A stretch of DNA of 8,516 nt. Source: an uncultured Eubacteriales bacterium (lineage in GTDB: Bacteria > Bacillota > Clostridia > Oscillospirales > Acutalibacteraceae). This document shows positions 1 to 6,587 of this stretch, piece by piece. How positions within the stretch are numbered: the first letter of the stretch is position 1; the number at the start of each line of letters is the position of its first letter. The notes under the pieces are model-generated. The model was not told the origin of the DNA. It saw only the letters and a program-made list of their open reading frames with translations, and searched no databases. The position numbers were made by a program, and so were the translations under genes. The stretch is taken from positions 1 to 8,516 of the forward strand of contig ONPE01000051.1 in NCBI GenBank assembly GCA_900319615.1, read 5' to 3'.

Positions 1-1433
1 CCGCCCAGCGGCTGTGTGTCGTCATCCAGCGCCGCAGCCTCGTTGTAGATGGGGATGGTGATGGTGACGGTCGTGCCGACCTCGGGCGAGCTCTCTATCT
101 CGAGAGTACCCTTGTGCAGTTTTATGATCTCGTCGGCGACGGCAAGACCTATGCCGGAGCCGTTGATCTTCTGATTGGCTTTGTAGAATTTATCCTTTAC
201 CTTGGGGAGATCCTCCGCCTTTATGCCGCAGCCGTTGTCGGCTACGACCACCTTGATGGCGCGCTCTTTAAAGTCCTGATACACCTGCACGCCTATCATG
301 CCGCCCTCGGGGGTGTACTTGAGGGCGTTGTCTATAACATTGAGGAAGACCTGCTTGAGACGGTTGCGGTCGCCGTAGATTATCGGCATTTCCTCGGGGT
401 CGTCATACAGCAGATGCTTGCCCTCGGATAAGGCACGCTCGCGCAGCATATACACCGCCTCGTCGATCTCGGCGAGGATGTCCATGCGAGCCATCTGCAT
501 GGTCAGTCTGCCGCTTTGCAGCTTTGAGAAGTCGAGCAACTCCTCGACCAGAGAGGTCAGACGCGTGCTCTCGTTAACTATGACGGTCATGCCCTTTTCG
601 AGGGTTATCCTGTCGGGCACGCCGTACTGCATGGTCTCTGCCCAGCCCTTGATGGCTGTCAGCGGAGTCCTGAGCTCGTGAGATACGCGCGATATGAAGT
701 CGTTTTTCAGCTTCTCGTTCGCGTCGAGTTCCTTTGCCATGTCGTTGATGCTGTCGCACAGGTCGCCGATCTCGTCGTCGTACATCTTGTCGATCTTCGC
801 CGTGAAATCACCCTGCGCGATACGCTGGGCGGTCTCGCTCATCTCGTTTACGGGCTTTACTATCGAACGGATAAAATAGTAGCCCGAAAGCGCGACGACG
901 GTGATTATGATAAGCCCGACGACCGACGCGATGATGGTGTAGAGGAAGACCTTGCCGTCGGCATAGCGAAGCGATGAAGTATATCGCACGGCTCCCAGAA
1001 CGGTGCCCTGCGGATTGACGATCACTCGCGATATCGCCATGATCTTTTCGCCGGATGCGCTCCGCCCGACATATCTGAGGGTGCCTGTCTGAGTATTCTC
1101 AAAGCCGGGCACGACCTCTCCGCCGGACTCGAAGCCCGATGAGGTCGATACTATCCTGCCTGAGGAGTCGACCACCTCGACCTCCATCTCGTCCTTGTAT
1201 CCGAAGTCGGCTGCATAGACAGAGGCGGAGTATATGAAGGCGTCGGCATTCTCGGCGGTGTAGTCGGGGAAGATCGCTTCAAGATCCTCGCTCCGGCTTT
1301 TCAGCGAGGTCTCTACGGTAGAGTAGCATAACGAGTGAACAGCTACGGATAGGGTCACCACAAGCAGTATGATGATGGCAAGCACGACGCCGAAGGTGTT
1401 GATGAGCCAGCGTCTGTTGATGCCCCTGAACAT
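1..1433 (-). CDS. Sensor histidine kinase, HAMP type (3' end cut by window edge)
   Basis: Membrane-bound sensor kinase, partner of the response regulator encoded just upstream. About 477 residues are visible from the ATG at 1431-1433; the frame is still open at base 1, so the C-terminus is missing, probably by only a few residues because the last ATPase strand (GTTVTITIPI) is present. Order of parts: short cytoplasmic N-terminus, TM1 near residues 10-32, an extracytoplasmic sensor region of about 130 residues, TM2 near 162-187, a HAMP linker, a HisKA domain with phospho-acceptor His252 in VSHELRTPLTAIKG, then a HATPase_c domain with N-box Asn369 (DNALKYTPEGG), G1 box Asp399 (ADNGCGI) and G2 box NGSGIGLAV near 424-432. 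All catalytic motifs look intact. The start has a good site, AAAGGAG, 9 bases upstream. The layout resembles the PhoR/WalK/ResE group in general. The external ligand cannot be told from the sequence. Confidence 0.95.
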   Translation of the reverse strand, partial: MFRGINRRWLINTFGVVLAIIILLVVTLSVAVHSLCYSTVETSLKSRSEDLEAIFPDYTAENADAFIYSASVYAADFGYKDEMEVEVVDSSGRIVSTSSGFESGGEVVPGFENTQTGTLRYVGRSASGEKIMAISRVIVNPQGTVLGAVRYTSSLRYADGKVFLYTIIASVVGLIIITVVALSGYYFIRSIVKPVNEMSETAQRIAQGDFTAKIDKMYDDEIGDLCDSINDMAKELDANEKLKNDFISRVSHELRTPLTAIKGWAETMQYGVPDRITLEKGMTVIVNESTRLTSLVEELLDFSKLQSGRLTMQMARMDILAEIDEAVYMLRERALSEGKHLLYDDPEEMPIIYGDRNRLKQVFLNVIDNALKYTPEGGMIGVQVYQDFKERAIKVVVADNGCGIKAEDLPKVKDKFYKANQKINGSGIGLAVADEIIKLHKGTLEIESSPEVGTTVTITIPIYNEAAALDDDTQPLG

Positions 1434-1462
1434 AGACTGTCACTCCTTTCGGTCAAATCAAA

Positions 1463-1494
1463 GCGATCCCGCAAGATTCAGGTTTGCGGATCGC
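1463..1494 (-). other. Hairpin in the leader of the histidine kinase gene
   Basis: An inverted repeat pairs 1463-1469 with 1488-1494 (7 bp, perfect), then 1471-1474 with 1484-1487 after a one-base bulge at 1470, closing a 9-base loop. It ends about 13 bases before the kinase ribosome binding site. On the minus strand it is followed only by a mixed, mildly T-rich stretch, so it is a poor terminator. It could instead stabilise or tune the kinase part of the mRNA. The function is inferred. Confidence 0.45.
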
Positions 1495-1574
1495 GCGGTA
1501 AGAATTATGTCAGCGCGGACAAAAGATCAGCTCGCATACATTGAAGCTGTTTTTTGAGGCGATTGACGGAATAA

Positions 1575-1632
1575 GAAAAATTTGGGCGTGGAAGAATACA
1601 CCGGCAGGGCGCACTTTGCCCGTCGGGTCTTC
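1575..1632 (-). terminator. Possible partial terminator after the response regulator
   Basis: Downstream of the regulator stop codon the minus strand can form a stem: 1628-1632 with 1591-1595, an imperfect GC-rich middle, and GGGC/GCCC (1618-1621 with 1607-1610) around a 7-base loop. A run of five T on the minus strand (1576-1580) lies about 10 bases beyond the stem, not directly against it, so termination would be weak or incomplete. It lies between the regulator and kinase genes, so it may lower kinase expression relative to the regulator. Confidence 0.35.
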
Positions 1633-1645
1633 CTTTCGCAGTTTA

Positions 1646-2350
1646 TCAGAGCGTGTCCCACTTATAGCCCAGACCCCATACGGTGACGATGTACTTGGGG
1701 TTGGAGGGTTCGTCTTCGACCTTCATGCGCAGACGGCGGATGTTAACGTCTACGATCTTTTCCTCGCCGACATACGCCTCGCCCCAAACGTGGTTGAGGA
1801 TATCGGTGCGGTCGAGAGCTACGCCGGGGTTGGAGAAGAAGTACTCCATGATCTGGAACTCGACCTGAGTCAGCTCGATCATCTTGCCGTTCTTCATCAG
1901 GGCGCGGTTGCGCAGATTAAGGGTGAAGATGCCGCTCTGCAGCTCCTCCTTGAAGTTGTTCTCGTTCTTCTGCTCCGAGAGGGATACTCTGCGGTACAGC
2001 GAGTCTACGCGAGCCGTGAGCTCGGAGGGGGAGAAGGGCTTGGTGATATAGTCGTCCGCGCCGAGCATGAGACCCGTGACCTTGTCCATCTCCTGTGTGC
2101 GGGCAGAGAGCATGATGATGCCTATGCCCGAGTTCTTGTTGCGCAGCTCCTTGCAGACCTGCAGACCGTCGATACCGGGCATCATGATGTCCAGGATGGC
2201 TACGTCAAAGTCGCCGCCCTGCTCCTCGTACTTCTGTAAAGCCATCTCGCCGCAGTCAGCCTCGACTACCTCGTAACCGGCTCTCCTGAGATTGATAACG
2301 ACAAAATCGCGGATGGCGGCTTCGTCTTCGCATACTAAAATCTTTTTCAT
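1646..2350 (-). CDS. OmpR/PhoB-family response regulator
   Basis: DNA-binding response regulator, 234 residues, the normal length for the family. The N-terminal receiver domain (about 2-120) has the acidic pocket Glu8/Asp9, phospho-acceptor Asp54 in AILDIMMPGIDG, the switch residue Ser82 in IIMLSAR, and the conserved Lys104 in DDYITKPFSPSEL. The C-terminal winged-helix domain (about 130-233) shows the usual LTQVEFQIMEYF, HVWGEAYVGEEKIVDVNIRRLRMKVE and VWGLGYKW blocks. The ATG start has GGAGGT 7 bases upstream. It follows the lipoprotein gene by 57 bases and precedes the kinase gene by 212 bases, so it is very likely phosphorylated by that kinase. The targets are unknown. The family assignment is firm, but no specific symbol (phoP, walR, resD) can be justified. 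Confidence 0.97.
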   Translation of the reverse strand: MKKILVCEDEAAIRDFVVINLRRAGYEVVEADCGEMALQKYEEQGGDFDVAILDIMMPGIDGLQVCKELRNKNSGIGIIMLSARTQEMDKVTGLMLGADDYITKPFSPSELTARVDSLYRRVSLSEQKNENNFKEELQSGIFTLNLRNRALMKNGKMIELTQVEFQIMEYFFSNPGVALDRTDILNHVWGEAYVGEEKIVDVNIRRLRMKVEDEPSNPKYIVTVWGLGYKWDTL

Positions 2351-2407
2351 GGTGTTACCTCCGTTCGGTTGTTCTATCTGTCATACCGCATTATCACGGT
2401 AGTATTA

Positions 2408-3700
2408 TCACATCGGGATAAAGCTGCTCTTTACCGTTGCGTAGGTAAAGGGAGCGTTGTCGGTAAGGGTGCAGGCGTAGGTCGCCGTGCCGTCCTCATA
2501 TATGACGGTGCCTGTATCCTTCTCGCTGTCAAAGCTGCCTGCGTCGTACCGGCGTATGGTCAGCACAGCGCCGCCGATCTTGGGCTCGTTGTTTTTGTAT
2601 TCGACCTCGTGCATGGTGAAGCCGTTATCAGCATCATACCGCGCCGTGAGCGTTCTCGTCTGCTCCTCGTCAACGCGGAGCTGAAAGCCGAGCGGTTCGC
2701 ACAGCATGGTGAAGACCTTTTTGACGGGAGCCATCTGTACCGGCTCGTAGCAGCACCACATCGCTTCGGTACATACGGTCGCGATATCCTCTTTCTTCTC
2801 GTGCTCGGTCAGACTGCACAGGGGGAACTCGGTCACGCCGTCAGCGTCGATATCGGCAGAGAAGACCTTCGCCGTGCGGTAGGTATCGCTGTAGCCCGCC
2901 GCTACGAACAGCGGATTTATCAGCGTGCGGTCTTCTTTATCGTAGTACAGTATCTGGGTGGTGTATTTGCCGTCTGCCGTCACGCCGTCGAGGATCGCGC
3001 CGTAGATGTCGCCGTTGATCTTGCCGAAGTTGAGGGCGGCGTAAGATGCCACCGCAGGGTCGACCTCGCATGACGACCTGCTTTCAAAGCCGTTTTTGTC
3101 GAAGATCATCAGCTCCGCCTTGGCGCTGGCTTCGGCGCTCGGGGGTATCAGCACGAGAACGTCTGATCTTGCGTCTGTATCGAGGTCTCCGGTCAGATAG
3201 TCGGTGAAGCCCTCCGCTACGGTCTGCAGGCTCGGCTCTTCATCGGTGAAGCAGGCGCTCAGCACAGCCGATCGCGGCTCTGCGCCGCAGCCGACGATGA
3301 TCTCCTCTCTGCCGCTGCCGTCGACGTCTGCAAAGCGCAGACTGCCTATGGATGCCGAGCTGAGCTCAACTGTACCCTTTGAGCGGTAGCCGCCGTCGCG
3401 GTTCTCTGCGATCAGCATACGCGCGCTGCCGTCGGAGCACCTGTACAGGGCTACAGCCTCGTCGGTGCCGTCGCCGTCAAGGTCGTGCATTATCACGCCG
3501 CTTTTATGACCGCCTGAGGACGGAAAGATCAGCTCGTATTTGCCGTCGGTATCATCCTCGATCATCTTCTGGATGCTCGCGCGGTCGCCTGCAGCCTTTG
3601 GGGGCGCGAGTATATCGGAGCTGTTGAGACTCAGAGAGCTACAGCCCGACAGCAGCAGGGCTGCCGCGGCGACAGCCGCAGTGATACGCTGTATTCTCAT
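2408..3700 (-). CDS. Lipoprotein with FG-GAP/VCBS-like acidic repeats
   Basis: Predicted surface lipoprotein of 430 residues. The N-terminus is a short signal peptide with lipobox LLLSGC, so Cys20 should be lipidated and the protein anchored outside the membrane. The mature part has several repeats, each with a calcium-loop-like acidic motif followed by a beta strand: DLDGDGTDE (about 73-81), DVDGSGREE (125-133), DLDTDARSD (172-180) and DIDADGVTE (283-291). This pattern is typical of FG-GAP/VCBS propeller-like repeats. The C-terminal third lacks them. I chose the ATG at 3698-3700. An in-frame GTG three codons earlier overlaps the ribosome binding site (AAGGAG, 3709-3714), which is 8 bases from the ATG. 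The gene lies 21 bases after trmB and 57 before the response regulator, so it may be an accessory sensor or a target of the two-component system. That role is inference. Confidence 0.85.
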   Translation of the reverse strand: MRIQRITAAVAAAALLLSGCSSLSLNSSDILAPPKAAGDRASIQKMIEDDTDGKYELIFPSSGGHKSGVIMHDLDGDGTDEAVALYRCSDGSARMLIAENRDGGYRSKGTVELSSASIGSLRFADVDGSGREEIIVGCGAEPRSAVLSACFTDEEPSLQTVAEGFTDYLTGDLDTDARSDVLVLIPPSAEASAKAELMIFDKNGFESRSSCEVDPAVASYAALNFGKINGDIYGAILDGVTADGKYTTQILYYDKEDRTLINPLFVAAGYSDTYRTAKVFSADIDADGVTEFPLCSLTEHEKKEDIATVCTEAMWCCYEPVQMAPVKKVFTMLCEPLGFQLRVDEEQTRTLTARYDADNGFTMHEVEYKNNEPKIGGAVLTIRRYDAGSFDSEKDTGTVIYEDGTATYACTLTDNAPFTYATVKSSFIPM

Positions 3701-3708
3701 TCGGTCCA

Positions 3709-3715
3709 CTCCTTG
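3709..3715 (-). promoter_or_regulatory. Ribosome binding site deciding the lipoprotein start
   Basis: The minus strand reads CAAGGAG here, 8 bases before the ATG at 3698-3700. The alternative GTG at 3707-3709 lies inside the site and so cannot be its start codon. Confidence 0.75.
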
Positions 3716-3721
3716 TATGTG

Positions 3722-4378
3722 TCAGTAAACTGTTGCTTCGAGGTATTTTATCGGCACTCCCTCGTCCGAGAACATTTTCTCATGCTCTGTGACGATGTTG
3801 CCGGTGATATCGCTGTTGTGCAGGTCGCGCGTGATATATCGGATGTTATACTCCGCTTCTTCAAAGTACCCGACGCTGTCCTCGAAGAGCTCGTCATCGT
3901 CGGTCTTGAAGTATATCACACCGTCCTTTGTGAGGAAGCCGCGGTACATCCTCAGCTTCTTCGGATAGGTCAGGCGGCGCTTGTTGTGCTTGAGGCGCGG
4001 CCACGGGTTGCAGAAGTTGATGTACATCACCGCGATCCTGTCCTGAGGGGCGATGATCTTATCCAGCTGCTCCACGTTATACCGCACCAGCGCTATGTTA
4101 TCGGGGCTTTTGCCCGTTTCCGAAAAGAGCTTTTCTATATTGCGCCTGCCCACGCCGAGCATATCGTTCTTGATATCCACGGCGATGTAATTGACGTTTG
4201 GATTCTGCTTTGCTTTCTCGGCTATAAAGGTGCATTTGCCGCAGCCGATCTCGAGCTCTATGGGCTTATCGTTGCCGAAAAACTCGCTCCATCTGCCTCT
4301 GTACGCCTCGGGGTCGCCGACATAGTAGCGGCATTCGTTGAGCTCCGGCTCAGCCCATTTCTTCTTCCTTATCCTCAT
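3722..4378 (-). CDS. trmB: tRNA (guanine-N7-)-methyltransferase TrmB
   Basis: SAM-dependent methyltransferase that makes m7G at position 46 in the tRNA variable loop; cytosolic. It has 218 residues, normal for the bacterial monofunctional enzyme. The start MRIRKKKW is typical of the family. Motif I, ELEIGCGKCTF (about 41-51), binds SAM; NFCNPWPRLKHNKRRL (121-136) is the family signature, with Asn in place of the more common Asp before PWP; FKTDDDELF (157-165) and TEHEKMF (197-203) are the C-terminal signatures (TEYE in many homologues). The ATG has only a weak, close AAGG upstream. It is the first gene of the leftward unit, behind its own promoter at 4467-4495, and the lipoprotein gene follows after 21 bases. 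Linkage of a tRNA gene to the signalling genes is probably just shared transcription. Confidence 0.96.
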   Translation of the reverse strand: MRIRKKKWAEPELNECRYYVGDPEAYRGRWSEFFGNDKPIELEIGCGKCTFIAEKAKQNPNVNYIAVDIKNDMLGVGRRNIEKLFSETGKSPDNIALVRYNVEQLDKIIAPQDRIAVMYINFCNPWPRLKHNKRRLTYPKKLRMYRGFLTKDGVIYFKTDDDELFEDSVGYFEEAEYNIRYITRDLHNSDITGNIVTEHEKMFSDEGVPIKYLEATVY

Positions 4379-4466
4379 ATACCTTACGGATCCCTGTCCT
4401 CATGTGCGCTGTCGGAACTCCGAAAAATCCCATACTAACACATGATATAGTAATATACACTACAAC

Positions 4467-4495
4467 ATTATAACAAAGCCTTGTGGTTTTTGCAA
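4467..4495 (-). promoter_or_regulatory. Sigma-A promoter for trmB and downstream genes
   Basis: On the minus strand, -35 TTGCAA (4490-4495) and a perfect -10 TATAAT (4467-4472) are separated by exactly 17 bases. Transcription would start near 4460, giving an untranslated leader of about 80 bases before trmB. The terminator of the upstream operon lies at 4601-4625, so this promoter starts a separate unit. Confidence 0.75.
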
Positions 4496-4600
4496 TCTTT
4501 TTTTACATATATATAGCAGGATTTTTAACGTTTTCGGCTCATAATTTACAAATTGTTAATACTGTAAAAGCAACGCGACTAATCTTTTTCAATAATTACA

Positions 4601-4625
4601 AAGAAAAAGCCGCCTTTCGGCAGCT
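4601..4625 (-). terminator. Rho-independent terminator of the DUF1858-trmK-nif3 operon
   Basis: On the minus strand AGCTGCC (4619-4625) pairs with GGCGGCT (4608-4614), 7 bp with one G-U pair, around a GAAA tetraloop. The stem runs straight into TTTTTC (4603-4608). It begins 15 bases past the nif3-family stop codon. This is a textbook intrinsic terminator. Confidence 0.9.
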
Positions 4626-4639
4626 CTTTTGTGAAGTGA

Positions 4640-5383
4640 TCATATCGCTTTGTAAGGGCACTTTGATCTCTCGGATATGATGAATCCCGTATCCGGGAAT
4701 CTCTCCGCGAGCATATCCTTGAGCGGCTTTATCACGACGTCCTCGGTGGAGAAATGCCCCGCGTCGAATGCCGCTATACAGTGCTGTACGGCATACAGGT
4801 AGTGATGGTGCTTCAGCTCGCCCGATATGAAAGCGTCGCAGCCGTATTTTTCGGCGAGCATGACTCCCTCGCCGCCTCCTCCGGATGAAACTGCAACCCT
4901 GCTCACCTTGCCCTGTGTGAATCTCACCGACGGAGCGTTCAGCCTTTCTTTGATGACTTCTGCATATCCGGCGGCGTCATATTCTTTATCCGGCTCGCCT
5001 GTAAGGATGAAATCCTCCGGGAACAGCCGGGTGTTATTCAGCCCCAATGCCGCTCCGAGGGCGGTGTTCACGCCCTGCTCCGCGCGGTCGAGATTAGTGT
5101 GCAGACACAGCGCGGCTATGCCGTATTTTGCGAGAAGATACGCCGGCTCATCGGGAGAGAGTGCTCTCAGCGGCTCGAAGATCACCGGATGATGGCTGAT
5201 TATCATCGAGGCTCCCTTTTCGTGCGCTTCTTCTATCACATCTGCCGTGATATCCAAAGCCAGCAGAACGCGGCAGACCTCCTCGTCCGGGCTGCCTGCG
5301 AGCAGACCTACGTTATCCCAGTCCTCAGCAGACTCATACGGCGCTATGCACTGCGTATACGCGACGATGTCATTTATCTTCAT
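4640..5383 (-). CDS. Nif3/YbgI-family metal-binding protein (GTP cyclohydrolase 1 type 2 homolog)
   Basis: Nif3-family protein of 247 residues. The family forms ring-shaped hexamers with a di-metal centre. Members are annotated as 'GTP cyclohydrolase 1 type 2 homolog', but the cellular role is not settled. Visible ligand motifs are IISHHPVIF (His64/His65), LHTNLD (His95, Asp99) and DAGHFSTE (His210, Glu214), all present. The N-terminus MKINDIVAYTQCIAPYESAEDWDNVGLL is typical. The length matches the short E. coli YbgI form; the longer Bacillus YqfO form has an extra PII-like insert, absent here, with a short linker around residues 120-160 in its place. The ATG overlaps the end of trmK by 14 bases and has GGAGG 9 bases upstream, inside trmK. 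Next to trmK is its usual neighbourhood in Firmicutes. The operon terminator follows at 4601-4625. Confidence 0.93.
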   Translation of the reverse strand: MKINDIVAYTQCIAPYESAEDWDNVGLLAGSPDEEVCRVLLALDITADVIEEAHEKGASMIISHHPVIFEPLRALSPDEPAYLLAKYGIAALCLHTNLDRAEQGVNTALGAALGLNNTRLFPEDFILTGEPDKEYDAAGYAEVIKERLNAPSVRFTQGKVSRVAVSSGGGGEGVMLAEKYGCDAFISGELKHHHYLYAVQHCIAAFDAGHFSTEDVVIKPLKDMLAERFPDTGFIISERSKCPYKAI

Positions 5384-6032
5384 GGATGCTTTCCTCCAGC
5401 CTTTTGATGACGGGCAAAAGCGATTCGTCGCCCCTGCTCCTGTTGCGCAGATTATTCAGGCTCCTGCGCAAAAAGCCCCGGCTCAGTTCGTCGTCCGTGT
5501 CCAGCGCGCCGATTATGGACGCATACAGGTCGCAGCTGCGGACAGCGCCGTCGAAGACTGCGCATATGACTGTATAGTACTTGCCGTCGTCAAAAACAGC
5601 CTCCTGTCGGGAGATGCAAAAGCCGTTCTCATACAGCCACCTCACAAGATCATCATGGTGGGTCATCGGCTGCAGAACAAGGCGCTTTTCTCCGTCCTTT
5701 ACCCAAGCGGCCGCCGAGAGGATATCCCGTATCAGCTCGCCGCCCATACCGGCGATGACGATATCGTCGGCTTCGTCGGCAGAGACCCTTTGCAGCCCGT
5801 CCGAGAGCCGGGTCTTTATCCTGTCCGAGAGCCCGTACCTTTCGATGTTCTCTTCCGCGCTGCGCAGGGGGAGGGGATTGATATCGCAGGCGAGCGCCGA
5901 GGGTATCGTCCCTCTCGTGCACAGCTCTATCGGCAGATATCCGTGGTCGGTGCCTATATCCGCAAGGCGGCTGCCCCGGCGCACCATATCCGCGCACAGG
6001 GACAGCCGCCCGTTCGGTTTCAGTATCCGCAT
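5370..6032 (-). CDS. trmK: tRNA (adenine(22)-N(1))-methyltransferase TrmK
   Basis: Class I SAM methyltransferase that makes m1A at position 22 of tRNA; cytosolic, 220 residues, close to the usual length. The SAM-binding motif ADIGTDHGYLPIEL (about 24-37) and the VIAGMGGELI motif (92-101) are the family signature, followed by QPMTHHDDLVRWLYENGF (121-138), also well conserved in TrmK. The C-terminal part after about 165 is the helical region expected for the family. The start ATG shares its first base with the TAA stop of the DUF1858 gene (TAATG), and no strong ribosome binding site lies before it, so translation is probably coupled to the upstream gene. Its last 14 bases overlap the nif3-family start. 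The pair trmK/nif3 is a conserved Firmicutes arrangement. Confidence 0.95.
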   Translation of the reverse strand: MRILKPNGRLSLCADMVRRGSRLADIGTDHGYLPIELCTRGTIPSALACDINPLPLRSAEENIERYGLSDRIKTRLSDGLQRVSADEADDIVIAGMGGELIRDILSAAAWVKDGEKRLVLQPMTHHDDLVRWLYENGFCISRQEAVFDDGKYYTVICAVFDGAVRSCDLYASIIGALDTDDELSRGFLRRSLNNLRNRSRGDESLLPVIKRLEESIHEDK

Positions 6033-6226
6033 TATTCGCCGATGAGCCCGTTGATAGACGCGATCAGCTTATCGGGGTCGGCTCCGTGTACGGCACACGC
6101 CTCGGCGATGCTCTCGCCTCTCGACGCGGGGCAGCCTAAGCAGTGCATACCCATCTGTAAGAACAGGGGAGCAGCCTGCGGGTATTTATCCAGAACGTCG
6201 CCGATGATAGAATCCTTTGTGATCAT
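6032..6226 (-). CDS. DUF1858 / redox-disulfide domain protein
   Basis: Small cytosolic protein of 64 residues made of a single DUF1858 domain, also known as the 'hybrid cluster protein-associated redox disulfide' domain. The defining feature is a CxxC pair, Cys29 and Cys32, in MHCLGCPASRGESI, flanked by the usual helices (TKDSIIGDVLDKYPQAAPLF before; AEACAVHGADPDKLIASING after). A third cysteine, Cys44, is present. The domain is thought to work in thiol redox or metal chemistry, but no reaction is established. The ATG at 6224-6226 has a strong GGAGGT (6233-6238) 6 bases upstream. It is the first gene of the operon with trmK (1-base overlap) and the nif3-family gene. The 158-base palindromic element ends only 6 bases before its ribosome binding site. 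Confidence 0.9.
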   Translation of the reverse strand: MITKDSIIGDVLDKYPQAAPLFLQMGMHCLGCPASRGESIAEACAVHGADPDKLIASINGLIGE

Positions 6227-6244
6227 AATATTACCTCCGTTGTT

Positions 6245-6402
6245 ATACTAATCCTTGATAAAAAGATTTAATAAGGTATTAGGGATAAATTTCGCAGAGC
6301 GCGACGGGCGACGCAGGCATACCGGCGTATGTCAAGGAGCCCAACAAAGCTATGCGGAATTTAGCCCAATAGATGATGAAGCTTTTTGTTAAGGATTAGT
6401 AT
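6245..6402. mobile_element. MITE-like palindromic element with 21-base terminal inverted repeats
   Basis: The ends, 6245-6265 and 6382-6402, are inverted copies matching at 19 of 21 positions (ATACTAATCCTT outermost). Further nested repeats continue the fold inward: GGG/CCC near 6282-6284 with 6365-6367, 6287-6300 with 6349-6362 (12 of 14), GGGC/GCCC (6306-6309 with 6339-6342) and a perfect CATAC-CGGC-GTATG hairpin at 6318-6331. The whole 158 bases can thus form one long imperfect hairpin. There is no open reading frame or transposase, as expected for a non-autonomous miniature element. A flanking TA is compatible with a TA-targeting transposase family, but the ends are themselves palindromic, so this is weak. 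Copy number could not be checked. Confidence 0.7.
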
Positions 6403-6424
6403 GATTATCTCTGTTTGTACGGCT

Positions 6425-6453
6425 ATTATAGCACAACGCTTTCAAAAACTCAA
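6425..6453 (-). promoter_or_regulatory. Promoter for the DUF1858-trmK-nif3 operon
   Basis: On the minus strand, -35 TTGAGT (6448-6453) and a perfect -10 TATAAT (6425-6430) are 17 bases apart, and the -10 is preceded by TGC, making it an extended -10. Transcription would begin near 6418, outside the palindromic element. The element would then be wholly within an untranslated leader of about 190 bases. Confidence 0.7.
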
Positions 6454-6518
6454 TACCGCAGGCAAATTATGCCGCCGATTATCAGCGGATATATATACAT
6501 TGATATATATAAAATCAC

Positions 6519-6547
6519 TTGCAAATCATCCGGATACTTGATAAAAT
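6519..6547 (+). promoter_or_regulatory. Candidate sigma-A promoter for the sigma-factor operon
   Basis: TTGCAA (6519-6524) and TAAAAT (6542-6547) are separated by 17 bases; each is close to consensus (4 of 6 and 5 of 6). Transcription would start near 6554, leaving a leader of about 85 bases. The surroundings are AT-rich, which raises the chance of a random match. Confidence 0.5.
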
Positions 6548-6587
6548 TAAATCGAACAAAAAATTTCTCTTCTTTATTGTATAAAGG

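Noticed and set aside
1541..2239. Plus-strand open frame of 232 codons opposite the response regulator
   Set aside because: The minus strand has a complete, motif-perfect regulator; the opposite frame has no domain features.
2384..2401. Small hairpin TACCG/CGGTA between the lipoprotein and response regulator genes
   Set aside because: The stem is only 5 bp with an 8-base loop and no T run, so it is neither a terminator nor a convincing regulatory structure.
2369..3073. Plus-strand open frame of 234 codons opposite the lipoprotein
   Set aside because: It is antisense to the lipoprotein gene, which has a signal peptide, lipobox and repeats; the plus frame has none.
3713..4438. Plus-strand open frame of 241 codons opposite trmB
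   Set aside because: TrmB on the minus strand carries all family motifs; the plus frame is its shadow.
6242..6247. TATAAC on the minus strand at the element edge, a possible -10 close to the DUF1858 gene
   Set aside because: The -35 position at 17 bases is poor, and a start there would fall in or next to the ribosome binding site. The promoter at 6425-6453 is far better.
5247..6251. Plus-strand open frame of 334 codons opposite trmK and the DUF1858 gene
   Set aside because: It lies antisense to three well-supported genes, shows no recognisable domain and has no good ribosome binding site. It is a shadow of GC-biased codons.
6245..6402. Riboswitch or T-box as an explanation of the structured leader
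   Set aside because: I see no T-box, SAM, TPP, cobalamin or other known conserved core. The near-perfect terminal inverted repeats fit a transposable element better.
6400..6405. TATGAT on the plus strand at the right end of the palindrome, a possible outward promoter
   Set aside because: No usable -35 lies 16-18 bases upstream, and the match comes from the inverted-repeat end itself.
6488..6511. Two copies of GATATATATA
   Set aside because: This is simple AT-rich sequence in a promoter region; two short copies do not make a repeat array or a convincing operator.
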